DNA of 64,000 nucleotides from Spongiimicrobium salis (GTDB lineage Bacteria > Bacteroidota > Bacteroidia > Flavobacteriales > Flavobacteriaceae). This document shows, in pieces, positions 41,860 through 50,907 of the stretch. The notes under the pieces were generated by a model. That model saw nothing but the letters and a program-made list of their open reading frames with translations. It searched no databases and had not been told where the DNA came from. Each line of letters starts with the position of its first letter. Position 1 is the first letter of the stretch. The translations under genes were made by a program, and so were the position numbers. The stretch is taken from positions 1,984,001 to 2,048,000 of the forward strand of contig NZ_JBHEQA010000001.1 in assembly GCF_043678055.1 (NCBI RefSeq), given 5' to 3'.

Positions 41860-43134
41860 ATGGGCAGCAAAAATCTTTCGGAACGGGATAAAAAACACTT
41901 ATGGCATCCTTTGACCCAACATAAATTACATCCAAGGATGCTGGGAATTGTAAAAGCAGAAGAGTCACTGCTATACGATGAGAATGATCGAACCTATATC
42001 GATGGCATTGCTTCCTGGTACACTTGTATGTACGGTCACTGCAATCCGTATATCTTAGATCGGGTTTATGCTCAAATGCAACAATTAGATCAGGTGGTTT
42101 TTAGTGGTTTTACCCATGAGCCAGCGGTACGACTTTCGGAGGAGCTTATCAAGATTTTACCTGAAAATCAGGAAAAACTCTTTTTCTCGGATAATGGTTC
42201 AACAGCCACTGAAATCGGAATTAAAATGGCCTTGCAGTATCATTTTAATCAAGGGGAAAGACGAAATGTACTCCTTGCTTTTGAAGAAGGCTTCCATGGA
42301 GATACTTTTGGTGCAATGTCCGTATCTGGTCTGTCGGTCTACAATGGCCCTTTTGAAGATTTCTTTATTGCGGTAAAACGGATTCCCGTACCCAGCAAGG
42401 AAAATATCCAGACGATTTTGGATCTATTAAAAGAGTATCTGGCAGAAGAAAAAGTTGCAGGAATTATTTATGAACCCTTGGTGCAAGGTGCTGCTGCCAT
42501 GAAGATGCATGATAAGGAAGGCTTGAATACCATTTTGGAATACTTGAAAGCCCACAAGGTAATAACCATAGCAGATGAGGTCATGACCGGTTTTGGAAAA
42601 ACGGGAACGTATTTTGCCTCTGATCATATGGCATCCAAGCCAGATATCATGTGTATGTCCAAAGCCTTAACGGGGGGGTTGCTTCCTATGGCGGTCACCA
42701 GTTGTTCCCAAAAAGTGTATGATGCTTTTTATAGTGATGAAATTGCCCATGGACTATTTCATGGACATACCTATACGGGCAATCCGCTGGCCTGTAGCGC
42801 TGCTTTGGCTGCAATAGAATTGCTGCAGAGTACGGAAATCCAAGAAAACATTCAGCGTATAACCGCAGCGCATCAGGAGTTCGATGCGCGGATAAAGAAA
42901 CACCCTAAAGTAAGACAAACGCGGCAGTTGGGGATTATTTATGCCTTGGATTTGGAAGTGCAAATGGAGCGTTATGGAAACCTAAGGGATAAGCTCTTTG
43001 CCCACTTTATGGACAATGGGGTATTCTTACGACCTTTGGGCAATACCATTTATATCCAGGCCCCTTATGTAATCACCGATCAGCAATTGCAAAAGATATA
43101 CTCCAGTATCGAGAAAGCACTGGAGCTTGTCTAG
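41860..43134 (+). CDS. bioA: Adenosylmethionine--8-amino-7-oxononanoate aminotransferase
   Basis: 424 residues. Transfers the amino group of S-adenosylmethionine to KAPA, giving diaminopelargonate. Class III aminotransferase: KHLWHPLTQH near the start, then GIASWYTCMYGHCNP. The pocket motif ADEVMTGFGKTG spans 239-250 and the PLP Lys is Lys268 in MCMSKALTGG. HPLTQ and the Trp/Tyr-rich start are BioA-type. The upstream gap has a one-mismatch -7 box (CATATTTG near 41829). Follows the antisense glycosyltransferase. Confidence 0.95.
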   Translation: MGSKNLSERDKKHLWHPLTQHKLHPRMLGIVKAEESLLYDENDRTYIDGIASWYTCMYGHCNPYILDRVYAQMQQLDQVVFSGFTHEPAVRLSEELIKILPENQEKLFFSDNGSTATEIGIKMALQYHFNQGERRNVLLAFEEGFHGDTFGAMSVSGLSVYNGPFEDFFIAVKRIPVPSKENIQTILDLLKEYLAEEKVAGIIYEPLVQGAAAMKMHDKEGLNTILEYLKAHKVITIADEVMTGFGKTGTYFASDHMASKPDIMCMSKALTGGLLPMAVTSCSQKVYDAFYSDEIAHGLFHGHTYTGNPLACSAALAAIELLQSTEIQENIQRITAAHQEFDARIKKHPKVRQTRQLGIIYALDLEVQMERYGNLRDKLFAHFMDNGVFLRPLGNTIYIQAPYVITDQQLQKIYSSIEKALELV

Positions 43135-43141
43135 ATATATA

Positions 43142-43573
43142 TTATTCTATTTTCTGTGTTTCAAGAAGGTCAATGAGCCCATTATCGGGAATCAGAACCT
43201 CTATCCTATCATAGGTCCAAGTATCATCGATGCCCCGTGCATCAACATATAGCGTTCCCTTGCCTTTAGGACCGGCAATGGGTATGGTTAGATTTGAGGA
43301 TTTACGTCCATTGTTCCAATTGACGCTTCCCTGTACCATTCCATCTTTTTCAATGGGCGAGCCCAGTAGTTCAATGATTTTTTCGTCTTGGTTGATTAAT
43401 TCAAAAGCGTATTCGTAGGGTTGTGATTCCTCCATCACGGTAGTGATACCGTAAAACAATGAGCCAAGAAAAACAACAAAAAGAATGATGATGGTAAGGC
43501 AGCCACCTACGGGAACTACCCATTTCCAATTTCTTTTCCACCAACTTGGCTGCGGTACAAGTTCATTATTCAT
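43142..43573 (-). CDS. Coa1-like (cytochrome oxidase assembly) family membrane protein
   Basis: 143 residues. One membrane helix at about 19-41 (VVPVGGCLTIIILFVVFLGSLFYG), then a periplasmic alpha/beta domain with ELINQDEKIIELLGSPIE and IPIAGPKGKGTLYVDA. This pattern matches bacterial proteins annotated as cytochrome c oxidase assembly factor Coa1-like. The role in bacteria is not established. It sits between bioA (convergent, 7 bases) and the ketosynthase (divergent). Confidence 0.75.
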   Translation of the reverse strand: MNNELVPQPSWWKRNWKWVVPVGGCLTIIILFVVFLGSLFYGITTVMEESQPYEYAFELINQDEKIIELLGSPIEKDGMVQGSVNWNNGRKSSNLTIPIAGPKGKGTLYVDARGIDDTWTYDRIEVLIPDNGLIDLLETQKIE

Positions 43574-43616
43574 TCTTTTTTTTGATTTTAAAGTATAGTA
43601 TGAAGATAAGAACTTT

Positions 43617-43624
43617 TATTTTTG
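43617..43624 (+). promoter_or_regulatory. Putative -7 box of the ketosynthase gene (TATTTTTG)
   Basis: Exact TAnnTTTG match 17 bases before the TTG at 43642. It shows that an open frame extending back to 43546 is not the coding start. Confidence 0.55.
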
Positions 43625-43641
43625 CAGAAAAGAAAACCAGC

Positions 43642-44838
43642 TTGCAGCAATTGATATCCATTACCGCTATTGCTTCTATTTCTCCCTTAGGAATTTCTTT
43701 GGAAGAGATTTGGAACAATTATAAGAACCATAATCACGCTTTTACGGAAAAAAAAATTGGGGGCAGTACAAGTTGGGTGGCGTCTTTGCCAGAACATGCC
43801 TTAAAGGAGATTTCGGACTTAAAAAAAGGAGATTCAAAATATAAGAATCTCGATGCTAGCGTACTTTATGCCCTCTTTGCTGCCCGAAAAGCAATGCAAA
43901 TAGCAGGATGGTCCGGAAAGGATAATTTTGGAATCAATGTTGGTTCTTCAAGAGGAGCAACTGCGCTGTTTGAGCAATACCATGAAGAATTTCTTGAAAA
44001 AGAGCGTGCTACTACCTTGGCCTCCCCTACCACTACCTTAGGGAATATTTCATCCTGGATTGCCCATGATCTACAAACAAGGGGCCCCGAGATTTCGCAT
44101 TCCATAACCTGTTCTACCGCATTACATGCACTTTTAAATGGCGTAGCTTGGATCAGCAGTGGGATGGCGAATAAATTTATGGTCGGAGGGAGTGAAGCAC
44201 CTCTTACGCCTTTTACTTTGGCACAAATGAAGGCCTTGAAAATTTACGCAAAGAGCACTGTGGAACATGGAAGTTTGAAAAAAGCCATTACACCCCAGGG
44301 ATATCCCTGTCGAGCAATGGATTTGGATAAAAAACAGAATTCCATGATACTGGGAGAAGGGGCTGCAATGGCCTGTTTGGAAAAAGGGGGTGTTAAAAAT
44401 GCGCTTGCGATAATTGCAGGGATAGGGTATGCAACGGAACCTTTGGAACACAACATATCCATTTCGACAGATGCCCAGTGTTTTCAGGATTCTATGAAGA
44501 TGGCTTTAGGTAGGATGTCTCCTGAAGATGTGGATGTGATTGTCATGCATGCGCCGGGAACCATCAAAGGGGATTTATCAGAAAAAAATGCGATTGAAAA
44601 GATTTTTTGTAACAAAATGCCTTTGTTGACTACTAACAAATGGAAAGTAGGTCACACCTTCGGAGCTTCGGGAATGCTCAACATAGAATTGGCGATTTTA
44701 ATGTTACTGCGCCAAGAGTTTATAGGAGTTCCGTATGTACAGGATGTTCCGGCCGAACAAAAAATCAATACCATTATTGTAAATGCCGTAGGCTTCGGCG
44801 GAAATGCCGTATCGGTACTACTTACCAAAAACGCATAG
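43642..44838 (+). CDS. Beta-ketoacyl synthase (KAS I/II type) in the biotin locus
   Basis: 398 residues from a TTG at 43642, placed by the -7 box at 43617 and by the typical first strand ISITAIASISPLG. The thiolase fold and triad are complete: Cys157 (HSITCSTALHAL), His303 (VIVMHAPGTIKGD) and His338 (KWKVGHTFGASGMLN). It is a FabB/FabF-type condensing enzyme by motif. Lying between bioA and bioB, with bioC and bioH not seen here, it may supply pimeloyl intermediates. That role is inferred from position only. Confidence 0.85.
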   Translation: MQQLISITAIASISPLGISLEEIWNNYKNHNHAFTEKKIGGSTSWVASLPEHALKEISDLKKGDSKYKNLDASVLYALFAARKAMQIAGWSGKDNFGINVGSSRGATALFEQYHEEFLEKERATTLASPTTTLGNISSWIAHDLQTRGPEISHSITCSTALHALLNGVAWISSGMANKFMVGGSEAPLTPFTLAQMKALKIYAKSTVEHGSLKKAITPQGYPCRAMDLDKKQNSMILGEGAAMACLEKGGVKNALAIIAGIGYATEPLEHNISISTDAQCFQDSMKMALGRMSPEDVDVIVMHAPGTIKGDLSEKNAIEKIFCNKMPLLTTNKWKVGHTFGASGMLNIELAILMLLRQEFIGVPYVQDVPAEQKINTIIVNAVGFGGNAVSVLLTKNA

Positions 44839-44892
44839 AAAATAATCAAATTATTTCTATCTTAACACTGTAAACCTAAAAACCGAAAATGT

Positions 44893-45471
44893 ATGGAAGC
44901 ATGGTTCACCGCTTTGACTTTGTTTGAAAAGATTTATTGGACTACAGCGATATTAGCCACTTTTGTAATGCTGATATTTATTCTACTCATGTTCATTGGA
45001 GGAGATGCCGATGGAATCGATGGGGATGTAGATGCCGAAATCGATGGGGATACTGGTGTGGATTTTCAATTTCTCTCTTTTAAGAACTTATCCGGTTTTT
45101 TTGCCATCTTTGGCTGGGCTGGAATTGCCAGTATGGACGCCGGATTGGGAAAAGGAATTACCATTTTAATATCGGTCATTTGTGGCTTGCTCATGATGTT
45201 GGCCATGGCCTCCCTATTTTACTATCTAGGAAAACTGCAAAGCAGTGGAACCCTCAATTTAAAAAATGCCCTTAATCTTATAGGAGAAGTGTATTTGACC
45301 ATAGGGGCCGATCGCGGCAGCATGGGAAAAGTGAGTATTACAGTACAAGGGACCTTACGGGAACTCGATGCCTTGACCGATGAAGATACTGATCTTGTCT
45401 TAGGAAATGTTGTTCGCGTAAAGGAAGTGACCGATAACGGAATATTAATTGTTGAACTCTTAAATAAATAA
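44893..45471 (+). CDS. NfeD-like membrane protein (flotillin partner)
   Basis: 192 residues. Membrane helices at about 19-37 and 85-115, with an acidic Asp/Gly-rich loop between them (GGDADGIDGDVDAEIDGD). A C-terminal OB-fold-type domain spans about 125-190 (NLIGEVYLTIGADRGSMGKVSI, then GNVVRVKEVTDNGILIVE). NfeD-like proteins usually pair with flotillins or stomatins, and the flotillin gene here starts 6 bases downstream. Confidence 0.8.
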   Translation: MEAWFTALTLFEKIYWTTAILATFVMLIFILLMFIGGDADGIDGDVDAEIDGDTGVDFQFLSFKNLSGFFAIFGWAGIASMDAGLGKGITILISVICGLLMMLAMASLFYYLGKLQSSGTLNLKNALNLIGEVYLTIGADRGSMGKVSITVQGTLRELDALTDEDTDLVLGNVVRVKEVTDNGILIVELLNK

Positions 45472-45477
45472 CCAACT

Positions 45478-46917
45478 ATGTTAGCATTACCATTACAATT
45501 TGGAGAATCGGGATCCGCTACCTTGATTGCCATCGGGGTAGCAATCTTGTTTCTCTTTATCATTATTATTTCATTCATACGTCGTTATAAACGATGTCCA
45601 TCCGATCGTATTCTTGTGGTGTACGGAAAAGTAGGATCCGGAAATTCCGCAAAATGTATCCACGGTGGAGCAGCCTTCATTTGGCCTGTGATCCAAGACT
45701 ATGAGTTTTTGGATCTAACACCTATTTCTATTGAAGTAGATTTAACAAATGCTTTGAGTAGACAGAATATAAGGGTAAACGTACCCTCTAGGTTTACCAT
45801 TGGTATTTCTACCGAACCCGGAGTAATGCAAAATGCTGCAGAACGTCTGTTGGGATTAGGAATGCAAGAAGTACAGGATTTGGCAAAAGAAATCATCTTT
45901 GGTCAGTTACGTCTGGTGGTAGCTTCCATGGATATTGAAGAGATCAACTCCGACCGGGATAAGTTCCTATCCAATATTTCCCAAAGTGTAGAATCGGAAT
46001 TGAAGAAAGTAGGACTTAAATTGATCAATGTAAATATCACGGATATTGTAGACGAGTCTGGATATATTGAGGCCCTAGGAAAAGAAGCGGCCGCACATGC
46101 GATCAATGCTGCTCGTAAATCCGTAGCAGAAAAAAATAGAGATGGTTCCATTGGGGAAGCCAATGCAGTACAAGATCAACGAACTCAGGTTGCTGCGGCC
46201 AATGCCCAGGCCGTAGAAGGGGAAAATATTGCAAAAATCAATGTGGCGAATTCCGATTCTTTGCGAAGACAGCGAGAGGCGGAAGCTGAGCGTACCGCGA
46301 TTGCCGCAGAAAAAGTACAATCGGCAAAGGCTTTGGAAGAATCCTATGCGGCTGAAAAAGATGCAGAAATTGCCAGGGCAGAACGGGAGCGAAGTTCGCA
46401 GATGGCCGATGTTATTGTACCTGCTGAAATTGACAAACGAAAAGCAGAGATCGATGCAGAAGCTGAAGCGGAACGTATCCGTAGAAAAGCAAAAGGGGAA
46501 GCAGACGCTATTTTGTTCAAAGCACAGGCAGAGGCCCAAGGATTGTTCGAAGTATTGACCAAACAGGCCCAAGGTTTGGATGAAATTGTGAAAGCAGCCG
46601 GTGATAACCCTAAGGATGCGGTATTATTATTAGTAGCGGACAAACTTCCGGAATTGGTCAAAACTCAGGCTGAGGCCATCAAGAATATTAAAATTGATAA
46701 AGTTACGGTCTGGGATAGTGGGAACGGAAAAGACGGTAAAAATTCTACTTCCAACTTTATTTCTGGAATGTACAAATCCGTACCTCCTTTACAGGAAATG
46801 TTCAATATGGCGGGAATGCAATTGCCTGAATACCTCAAAGGAAAAGGAGTGGACGAAGAGACGACGATCACATCTGATGCAGAGGCGGATACTTCGGATA
46901 AAGAAACGGAAGAATAG
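45478..46917 (+). CDS. Flotillin family protein
   Basis: 479 residues. N-terminal membrane anchor at about 14-35 (TLIAIGVAILFLFIIIISF). An SPFH/band-7 domain covers about 38-220 (RILVVYGKVGSGNSAKCIHGG then FIWPVIQDYEFLDLTPISIEV). A long Ala/Glu/Arg-rich coiled coil spans about 220-360. Flotillins organise membrane microdomains. Forms a two-gene unit with the NfeD-like gene, closed by a strong terminator. Confidence 0.93.
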   Translation: MLALPLQFGESGSATLIAIGVAILFLFIIIISFIRRYKRCPSDRILVVYGKVGSGNSAKCIHGGAAFIWPVIQDYEFLDLTPISIEVDLTNALSRQNIRVNVPSRFTIGISTEPGVMQNAAERLLGLGMQEVQDLAKEIIFGQLRLVVASMDIEEINSDRDKFLSNISQSVESELKKVGLKLINVNITDIVDESGYIEALGKEAAAHAINAARKSVAEKNRDGSIGEANAVQDQRTQVAAANAQAVEGENIAKINVANSDSLRRQREAEAERTAIAAEKVQSAKALEESYAAEKDAEIARAERERSSQMADVIVPAEIDKRKAEIDAEAEAERIRRKAKGEADAILFKAQAEAQGLFEVLTKQAQGLDEIVKAAGDNPKDAVLLLVADKLPELVKTQAEAIKNIKIDKVTVWDSGNGKDGKNSTSNFISGMYKSVPPLQEMFNMAGMQLPEYLKGKGVDEETTITSDAEADTSDKETEE

Positions 46918-46941
46918 TTTTCAATCAAGCCAAACCGAGGA

Positions 46942-46979
46942 AAAGGCCTGTCACATAATCTTGTCGATAGGTCTTTTTT
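46942..46979 (+). terminator. Intrinsic terminator after flotillin
   Basis: AAAGGCCTGTC (46942-46952) pairs with GATAGGTCTTT (46966-46976) over 11 positions with G-U pairs, then six T (46974-46979). It lies 25 bases after the flotillin stop. Confidence 0.85.
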
Positions 46980-47015
46980 AGGTTTTGATTTTTACGTTTT
47001 CTAATTATTAAAGGC

Positions 47016-47023
47016 TATTTTTG
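47016..47023 (+). promoter_or_regulatory. Putative -7 box of bioB (TATTTTTG)
   Basis: Exact TAnnTTTG match 35 bases before the bioB ATG, after the flotillin terminator, so bioB has its own promoter. No BirA or BioR-type palindrome was recognised nearby. Confidence 0.55.
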
Positions 47024-47058
47024 ATGAAAATTTCAGAAGTAGCAATAACAGATTACAT

Positions 47059-48147
47059 ATGACTACAGTTAGGCACGATTGGACTAAGGAAGAAATCATG
47101 GAAATTTACAATACCCCACTTATGGAGTTATTGTATAACGCGGCAACTATTCATAGGGAACATCATGACCCTAATACCGTTCAGGTATCTACCTTATTAT
47201 CCATAAAAACAGGAGGATGTCCGGAAGATTGCGGGTATTGCCCTCAGGCTGCCCGTTACCATACCGATATCGAAGGCAATGATTTAATGACGGTTTCCCA
47301 TGTCAAAGCACAGGCATTACGTGCCAAGGCCTCCGGGAGTTCAAGAGTATGTATGGGAGCGGCATGGCGAAATGTCAAGGACGGACCTGAGTTTGAACAA
47401 GTGCTGGAAATGGTGCGTACCATTAATAAATTGGATATGGAAGTCTGCTGTACCTTGGGAATGTTGACCGAAAATCAGGCGAAGCGTTTAGCAGAAGCTG
47501 GATTGTATGCGTATAATCATAATCTAGATACTTCTGAAGATTATTATAAGGATGTGATATCTACCCGTGCTTTTGAAGATCGTTTGGATACCATAGAAAA
47601 CGTAAGGAAAAGTAATGTAACGGTCTGTAGTGGAGGAATTATAGGAATGGGAGAACAATTGGAAGACAGAGCGGGAATGCTTGTGGCCCTATCTTCTTTG
47701 AGCCCACAGCCGGAGTCCACACCCATCAATGCATTGGTTCCTGTAGAAGGGACGCCCATGGAAGAAATGGAACCTGTTTCCATATGGGATATGATCCGTA
47801 TGGTTGCAACCACTAGAATTGTACTGCCCGAGACCCAAGTGCGACTTTCAGCAGGACGTACTCAAATGAGTAGGGAAGGTCAGGCGATGTGCTTTTTTGC
47901 AGGGGCAAATTCCATTTTTGCAGGCGATAAATTGCTGACAACACCCAACCCTGATGTCAATGAGGATATGGAAATGTTTAAATTACTGGGCTTAAATCCG
48001 CAAAAGCCTTTTACGAAGATTTCACAGCCAAAAACAGTGGAAGCTGCTGATTCCCAATATGAAGCTTTAGGGGAAAAACCAAAGTGGACGAGACCAAATC
48101 ATACCATTGAACGCAATGAAAAAGCAAAGTTGGCCCAAAAACGATAG
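47059..48147 (+). CDS. bioB: Biotin synthase
   Basis: 362 residues. Radical-SAM enzyme inserting sulfur into dethiobiotin, the last step of biotin synthesis. The SAM iron-sulfur cysteines are Cys54, Cys58 and Cys61 (CPEDCGYCPQ). Other blocks are YNHNLDTSEDYY, GGIIGMGEQLEDRAGML, and a C-terminal Arg/Gln-rich SAGRTQMSREGQ. The ~30-residue C-terminal extension past the catalytic core is Lys/Pro-rich. Independent transcription from a promoter at 47016. Confidence 0.97.
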   Translation: MTTVRHDWTKEEIMEIYNTPLMELLYNAATIHREHHDPNTVQVSTLLSIKTGGCPEDCGYCPQAARYHTDIEGNDLMTVSHVKAQALRAKASGSSRVCMGAAWRNVKDGPEFEQVLEMVRTINKLDMEVCCTLGMLTENQAKRLAEAGLYAYNHNLDTSEDYYKDVISTRAFEDRLDTIENVRKSNVTVCSGGIIGMGEQLEDRAGMLVALSSLSPQPESTPINALVPVEGTPMEEMEPVSIWDMIRMVATTRIVLPETQVRLSAGRTQMSREGQAMCFFAGANSIFAGDKLLTTPNPDVNEDMEMFKLLGLNPQKPFTKISQPKTVEAADSQYEALGEKPKWTRPNHTIERNEKAKLAQKR

Positions 48148-48188
48148 GAGAATAAGAAAATTTTAAGATTTTATTTGCCGTATTTTTT

Positions 48189-48196
48189 TAAATTTG
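48189..48196 (+). promoter_or_regulatory. Putative -7 box (TAAATTTG)
   Basis: Exact TAnnTTTG match 25 bases before the TTG at 48222, supporting that non-ATG start. Confidence 0.45.
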
Positions 48197-48221
48197 ATGG
48201 TTAACATCAACACGACTATCA

Positions 48222-49082
48222 TTGAATTTAAAGGATATTCCAAGGGTAAAGACAATTACCAAAGAAGCTTTTATCGCCAATTACTTTAAGCCTCAGAAAC
48301 CTGTTGTTATAGAACAGTTTGTTAAAGATTGGCCCGCCTATACCAAGTGGAACCTAGAATATATGAGGGAAATTGCCGGAGATATTACGGTACCCCTTTA
48401 TGATGACCGACCTGTAGATCATGAAGACGGTTTCAATGAGCCTCATGCCAAAATGAAAATGACGGATTATATTGATCTCTTGAAAAGAGAGCCTACCAAA
48501 TATCGCATTTTCCTTTGGAATATTTTAAAAGAAGTGCCGCGCTTACAGGAAGATTTTAGCTATCCGGACTTTGGATTGCGCTTGATGAAAGGATTGCCCA
48601 TGTTATTTTTTGGAGGAATGGATTCCCATACCTTTATGCATTACGATATTGATTTGGCCAATATCTTCCATTTTCATTTTGAAGGAAAAAAAGAGTGTAT
48701 TCTATTCTCGCAATCGCAGAACAAATTTTTGTACAAAGTTCCCCATGCCTTAATCACCCACGAAAGCATTGATTTCTCCAATCCGGATTATGAGCAATGG
48801 CCGGCCCTTAAAAATGTCACTGGGTATAAAACGCATTTGGAACATGGGGAAATCCTGTATATGCCCGAAGGATACTGGCACCATATGAAATATATTACGC
48901 CTGGGTTTTCCATGAGCCTTCGTGCCATTCCCAGAAACCCTAAAAATTTGGGCAAAGCCCTATATAATGTATTTATTATGCGGTATTATGACAATTTGAT
49001 GCGCCGTGTAAAAGGACAAAAATGGATTGATTGGAAGAATGAACAGGCTATTTTAAGAACGCATAGGGCTTTGGAGGTGTAA
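48222..49082 (+). CDS. JmjC-like cupin domain protein
   Basis: 286 residues from a TTG at 48222 (MNLKDIPRVKTITKEAF); the next in-frame ATG would cut into the domain. A cupin_8/JmjC fold is recognised: KPVVIEQFVKDWPAYTKW near 26-43; metal ligands His140-x-Asp142 in FMHYDIDLAN; the distal His in PEGYWHHM (220-221). Members are Fe(II)/2-oxoglutarate hydroxylases of proteins or tRNA. The iron-binding HxD...H set is present; the substrate is unknown. It ends 21 bases before the convergent outer-membrane protein gene. Confidence 0.85.
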   Translation: MNLKDIPRVKTITKEAFIANYFKPQKPVVIEQFVKDWPAYTKWNLEYMREIAGDITVPLYDDRPVDHEDGFNEPHAKMKMTDYIDLLKREPTKYRIFLWNILKEVPRLQEDFSYPDFGLRLMKGLPMLFFGGMDSHTFMHYDIDLANIFHFHFEGKKECILFSQSQNKFLYKVPHALITHESIDFSNPDYEQWPALKNVTGYKTHLEHGEILYMPEGYWHHMKYITPGFSMSLRAIPRNPKNLGKALYNVFIMRYYDNLMRRVKGQKWIDWKNEQAILRTHRALEV

Positions 49083-49103
49083 CCATTGTTTTTTTGAGAG
49101 ACC

Positions 49104-50309
49104 TTAAAAAATACGATACCCCAGAATTAAGGAGAAGTTGGTATAGGTTGAGGATATTGTTGCAAAATTTGTAAGCAGTTGTCTGCTGGCAGTATAATTA
49201 ACTTCAATACTATAGCTATCTTTAAAAGTATACCCCAATCCTAAGTTAAAGGCACTTTGGGTCTCAATTTCAAAGGCGTTGACTCTATTTTCAAAATCAA
49301 TTCTGGAATTTATGGGAGCGTCAATAATAATCCCGGCATTAAAAAATAGTTTGGAACTATCTGTTAAAAAGCTATAATGTCTAATCCCTAGGGTAGTTTC
49401 AATGGATTTGTAGTCAAAATCAACTTCTTGCGACGGCATAAGATTCGTGCCATCAGTGGTATAGGATTGAAACAAGGGTTGCACAAAAAAGGACCATTTG
49501 TTTTTGTTGAACGGGAAAATAAACTCAACTTCTACTCCTATCCTAGGGGATGCCTCGTTGGGGAAATCCAAGCCAAAATCCTGAGAACTGCTCCCATTGA
49601 ATGTAATGTCGGCTTGACTAAAACCTACGCCCCCTTTAATGGCGAACTTTATAGATTCTCTTGTATTTTTCTTCTTTAATGCAGTGTATTCAATGCCATT
49701 GCATAGATGGTATTTACCAAACAAAGAAATCAACTCCTTTTTTTTAAATTTAAGTCGACTAAGATCTTTCGAAGTAATATCCTGGCATTTTAATGCATCC
49801 CATAACTGTTTTTTATAGGTAGTGTTTTCTGCTATGCTATAGGTTGAAAGGAGATATTTCTTGAAGATTAATGTTGTAATAGGTTCATTATCTACACGAA
49901 ATAAATAATTGATGATTCTAGACTTATTATATTCATAAAGCCTTGCCTTTCCATCTACCAGTACTTTTAGAAAACAATTTTTTTCTTCAAACAATGGCTC
50001 TTTCGTTTTGCTTAGCTCTTTTGTGGCACGTGGAGATACTTCTATTTTTACTTTGGCCCTTACGTATTTGTGAGGTGTGTTAAGAATGGCAAATTCGGTA
50101 ATATTCTGCAATGATCCTTTTTGAATTGGATTATCACTGGTCAATCGATATTCAAATTCGGATGGATTTTGTCGCCAATCCACATTTTTAATCCAACAAT
50201 CCGTCCGTTTACCCGCATTGTCAATAATATACCCTTTTTCGAAGGAAACCTGTGCATGTGCATTGATACAAAATAACAAGAAAAAAAATAGGAAATTGTT
50301 GGTGTTCAT
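49104..50309 (-). CDS. Outer-membrane beta-barrel protein, unknown function
   Basis: 401 residues. Signal peptide FLFFFLLFCINAHAQ. Residues about 20-210 form a beta/alpha domain (EKGYIIDNAGKRTDCWIKNVDWRQNPSEF) seen widely in flavobacterial proteins, some of them mislabelled as GTPases. The last ~190 residues are a small barrel (GVGFSQADITFN, VEFIFPFNKNKWSFFVQPLFQSY) ending FSLILGYRIF. No nucleotide-binding motif is visible. Function unknown; probably an outer-membrane sensor or structural protein. Confidence 0.75.
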   Translation of the reverse strand: MNTNNFLFFFLLFCINAHAQVSFEKGYIIDNAGKRTDCWIKNVDWRQNPSEFEYRLTSDNPIQKGSLQNITEFAILNTPHKYVRAKVKIEVSPRATKELSKTKEPLFEEKNCFLKVLVDGKARLYEYNKSRIINYLFRVDNEPITTLIFKKYLLSTYSIAENTTYKKQLWDALKCQDITSKDLSRLKFKKKELISLFGKYHLCNGIEYTALKKKNTRESIKFAIKGGVGFSQADITFNGSSSQDFGLDFPNEASPRIGVEVEFIFPFNKNKWSFFVQPLFQSYTTDGTNLMPSQEVDFDYKSIETTLGIRHYSFLTDSSKLFFNAGIIIDAPINSRIDFENRVNAFEIETQSAFNLGLGYTFKDSYSIEVNYTASRQLLTNFATISSTYTNFSLILGYRIF

Positions 50310-50416
50310 GATTTGGTTATTGGTGTGATTATTTTCTATTTGTCGAAAATAATAAAAATATACAAATTGTAGTGTATCGCGGGTAGTTATTTTGAAATAA
50401 TTTTCGAATATGAAAA

Positions 50417-50887
50417 CTATACCTCTAATGATTGTATTTTTTCATAAACATATTGGCTTTCCCAACCTCGGTATAACAGGTAGTTCAATAATTTCCTTTT
50501 CTTTTTTTGAAGATCGGTGTCTGTAAGACTGGCCCATTTTTTTTCGACAAGCGTGTCCAACGTCTCATGGTATTGTTCTGGATCTATTTCGGACAAGGCC
50601 GCTTTAATATTGTATCGGGAAATATTGCGTTGTTTTAACTCATTTACGATTCGATTTCTTCCCCATTTTTTAATGTTGAATTTCCCTCGGGCATAACTAC
50701 GGGCAAAACGTTCCTCATTCAAATAATTATCTTGTATAAGTGCTGATACGATATTATCAATGGCTTCAGGAATCATATGCATTTCCTTTAGCTTGGTAGT
50801 AACATCTCTATGACAGCGCTCCTGGTAGGCACAATAACGTTCCAATTTTTTTTGAGCTTCAGTCAGGGTGTAGGTTTTTCGTTGCAA
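50417..50887 (-). CDS. recX: Regulatory protein RecX
   Basis: 156 residues from a TTG at 50887 (M-QRKTYTLTEAQKKLERYC). The open frame extends to 51184, but that extension is antisense-frame shadow of the DUF3667 gene and is rejected. RecX signature blocks are CHRDVTTKLKEM, YLNEERFARSYARGKFNIKKWG, I..ELKQRNIS and the C-terminal KLLNYLLYRGWESQYVYEKI. RecX modulates RecA filaments. It starts 20 bases after the DUF3667 stop, so it is likely in the same transcript. Confidence 0.93.
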   Translation of the reverse strand: MQRKTYTLTEAQKKLERYCAYQERCHRDVTTKLKEMHMIPEAIDNIVSALIQDNYLNEERFARSYARGKFNIKKWGRNRIVNELKQRNISRYNIKAALSEIDPEQYHETLDTLVEKKWASLTDTDLQKKKRKLLNYLLYRGWESQYVYEKIQSLEV

Positions 50888-50907
50888 TGGAAGGGGAACA
50901 ATTAAAA

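Noticed and set aside
43546..43641. Extended start of the ketosynthase
   Set aside because: It would begin upstream of the -7 box at 43617 and inside the start of the divergent Coa1-like gene.
46075..46661. Minus-strand frames opposite the flotillin coiled coil
   Set aside because: They arise from the Ala/Glu/Arg-rich coding sequence; Phe/Cys-rich products with no family.
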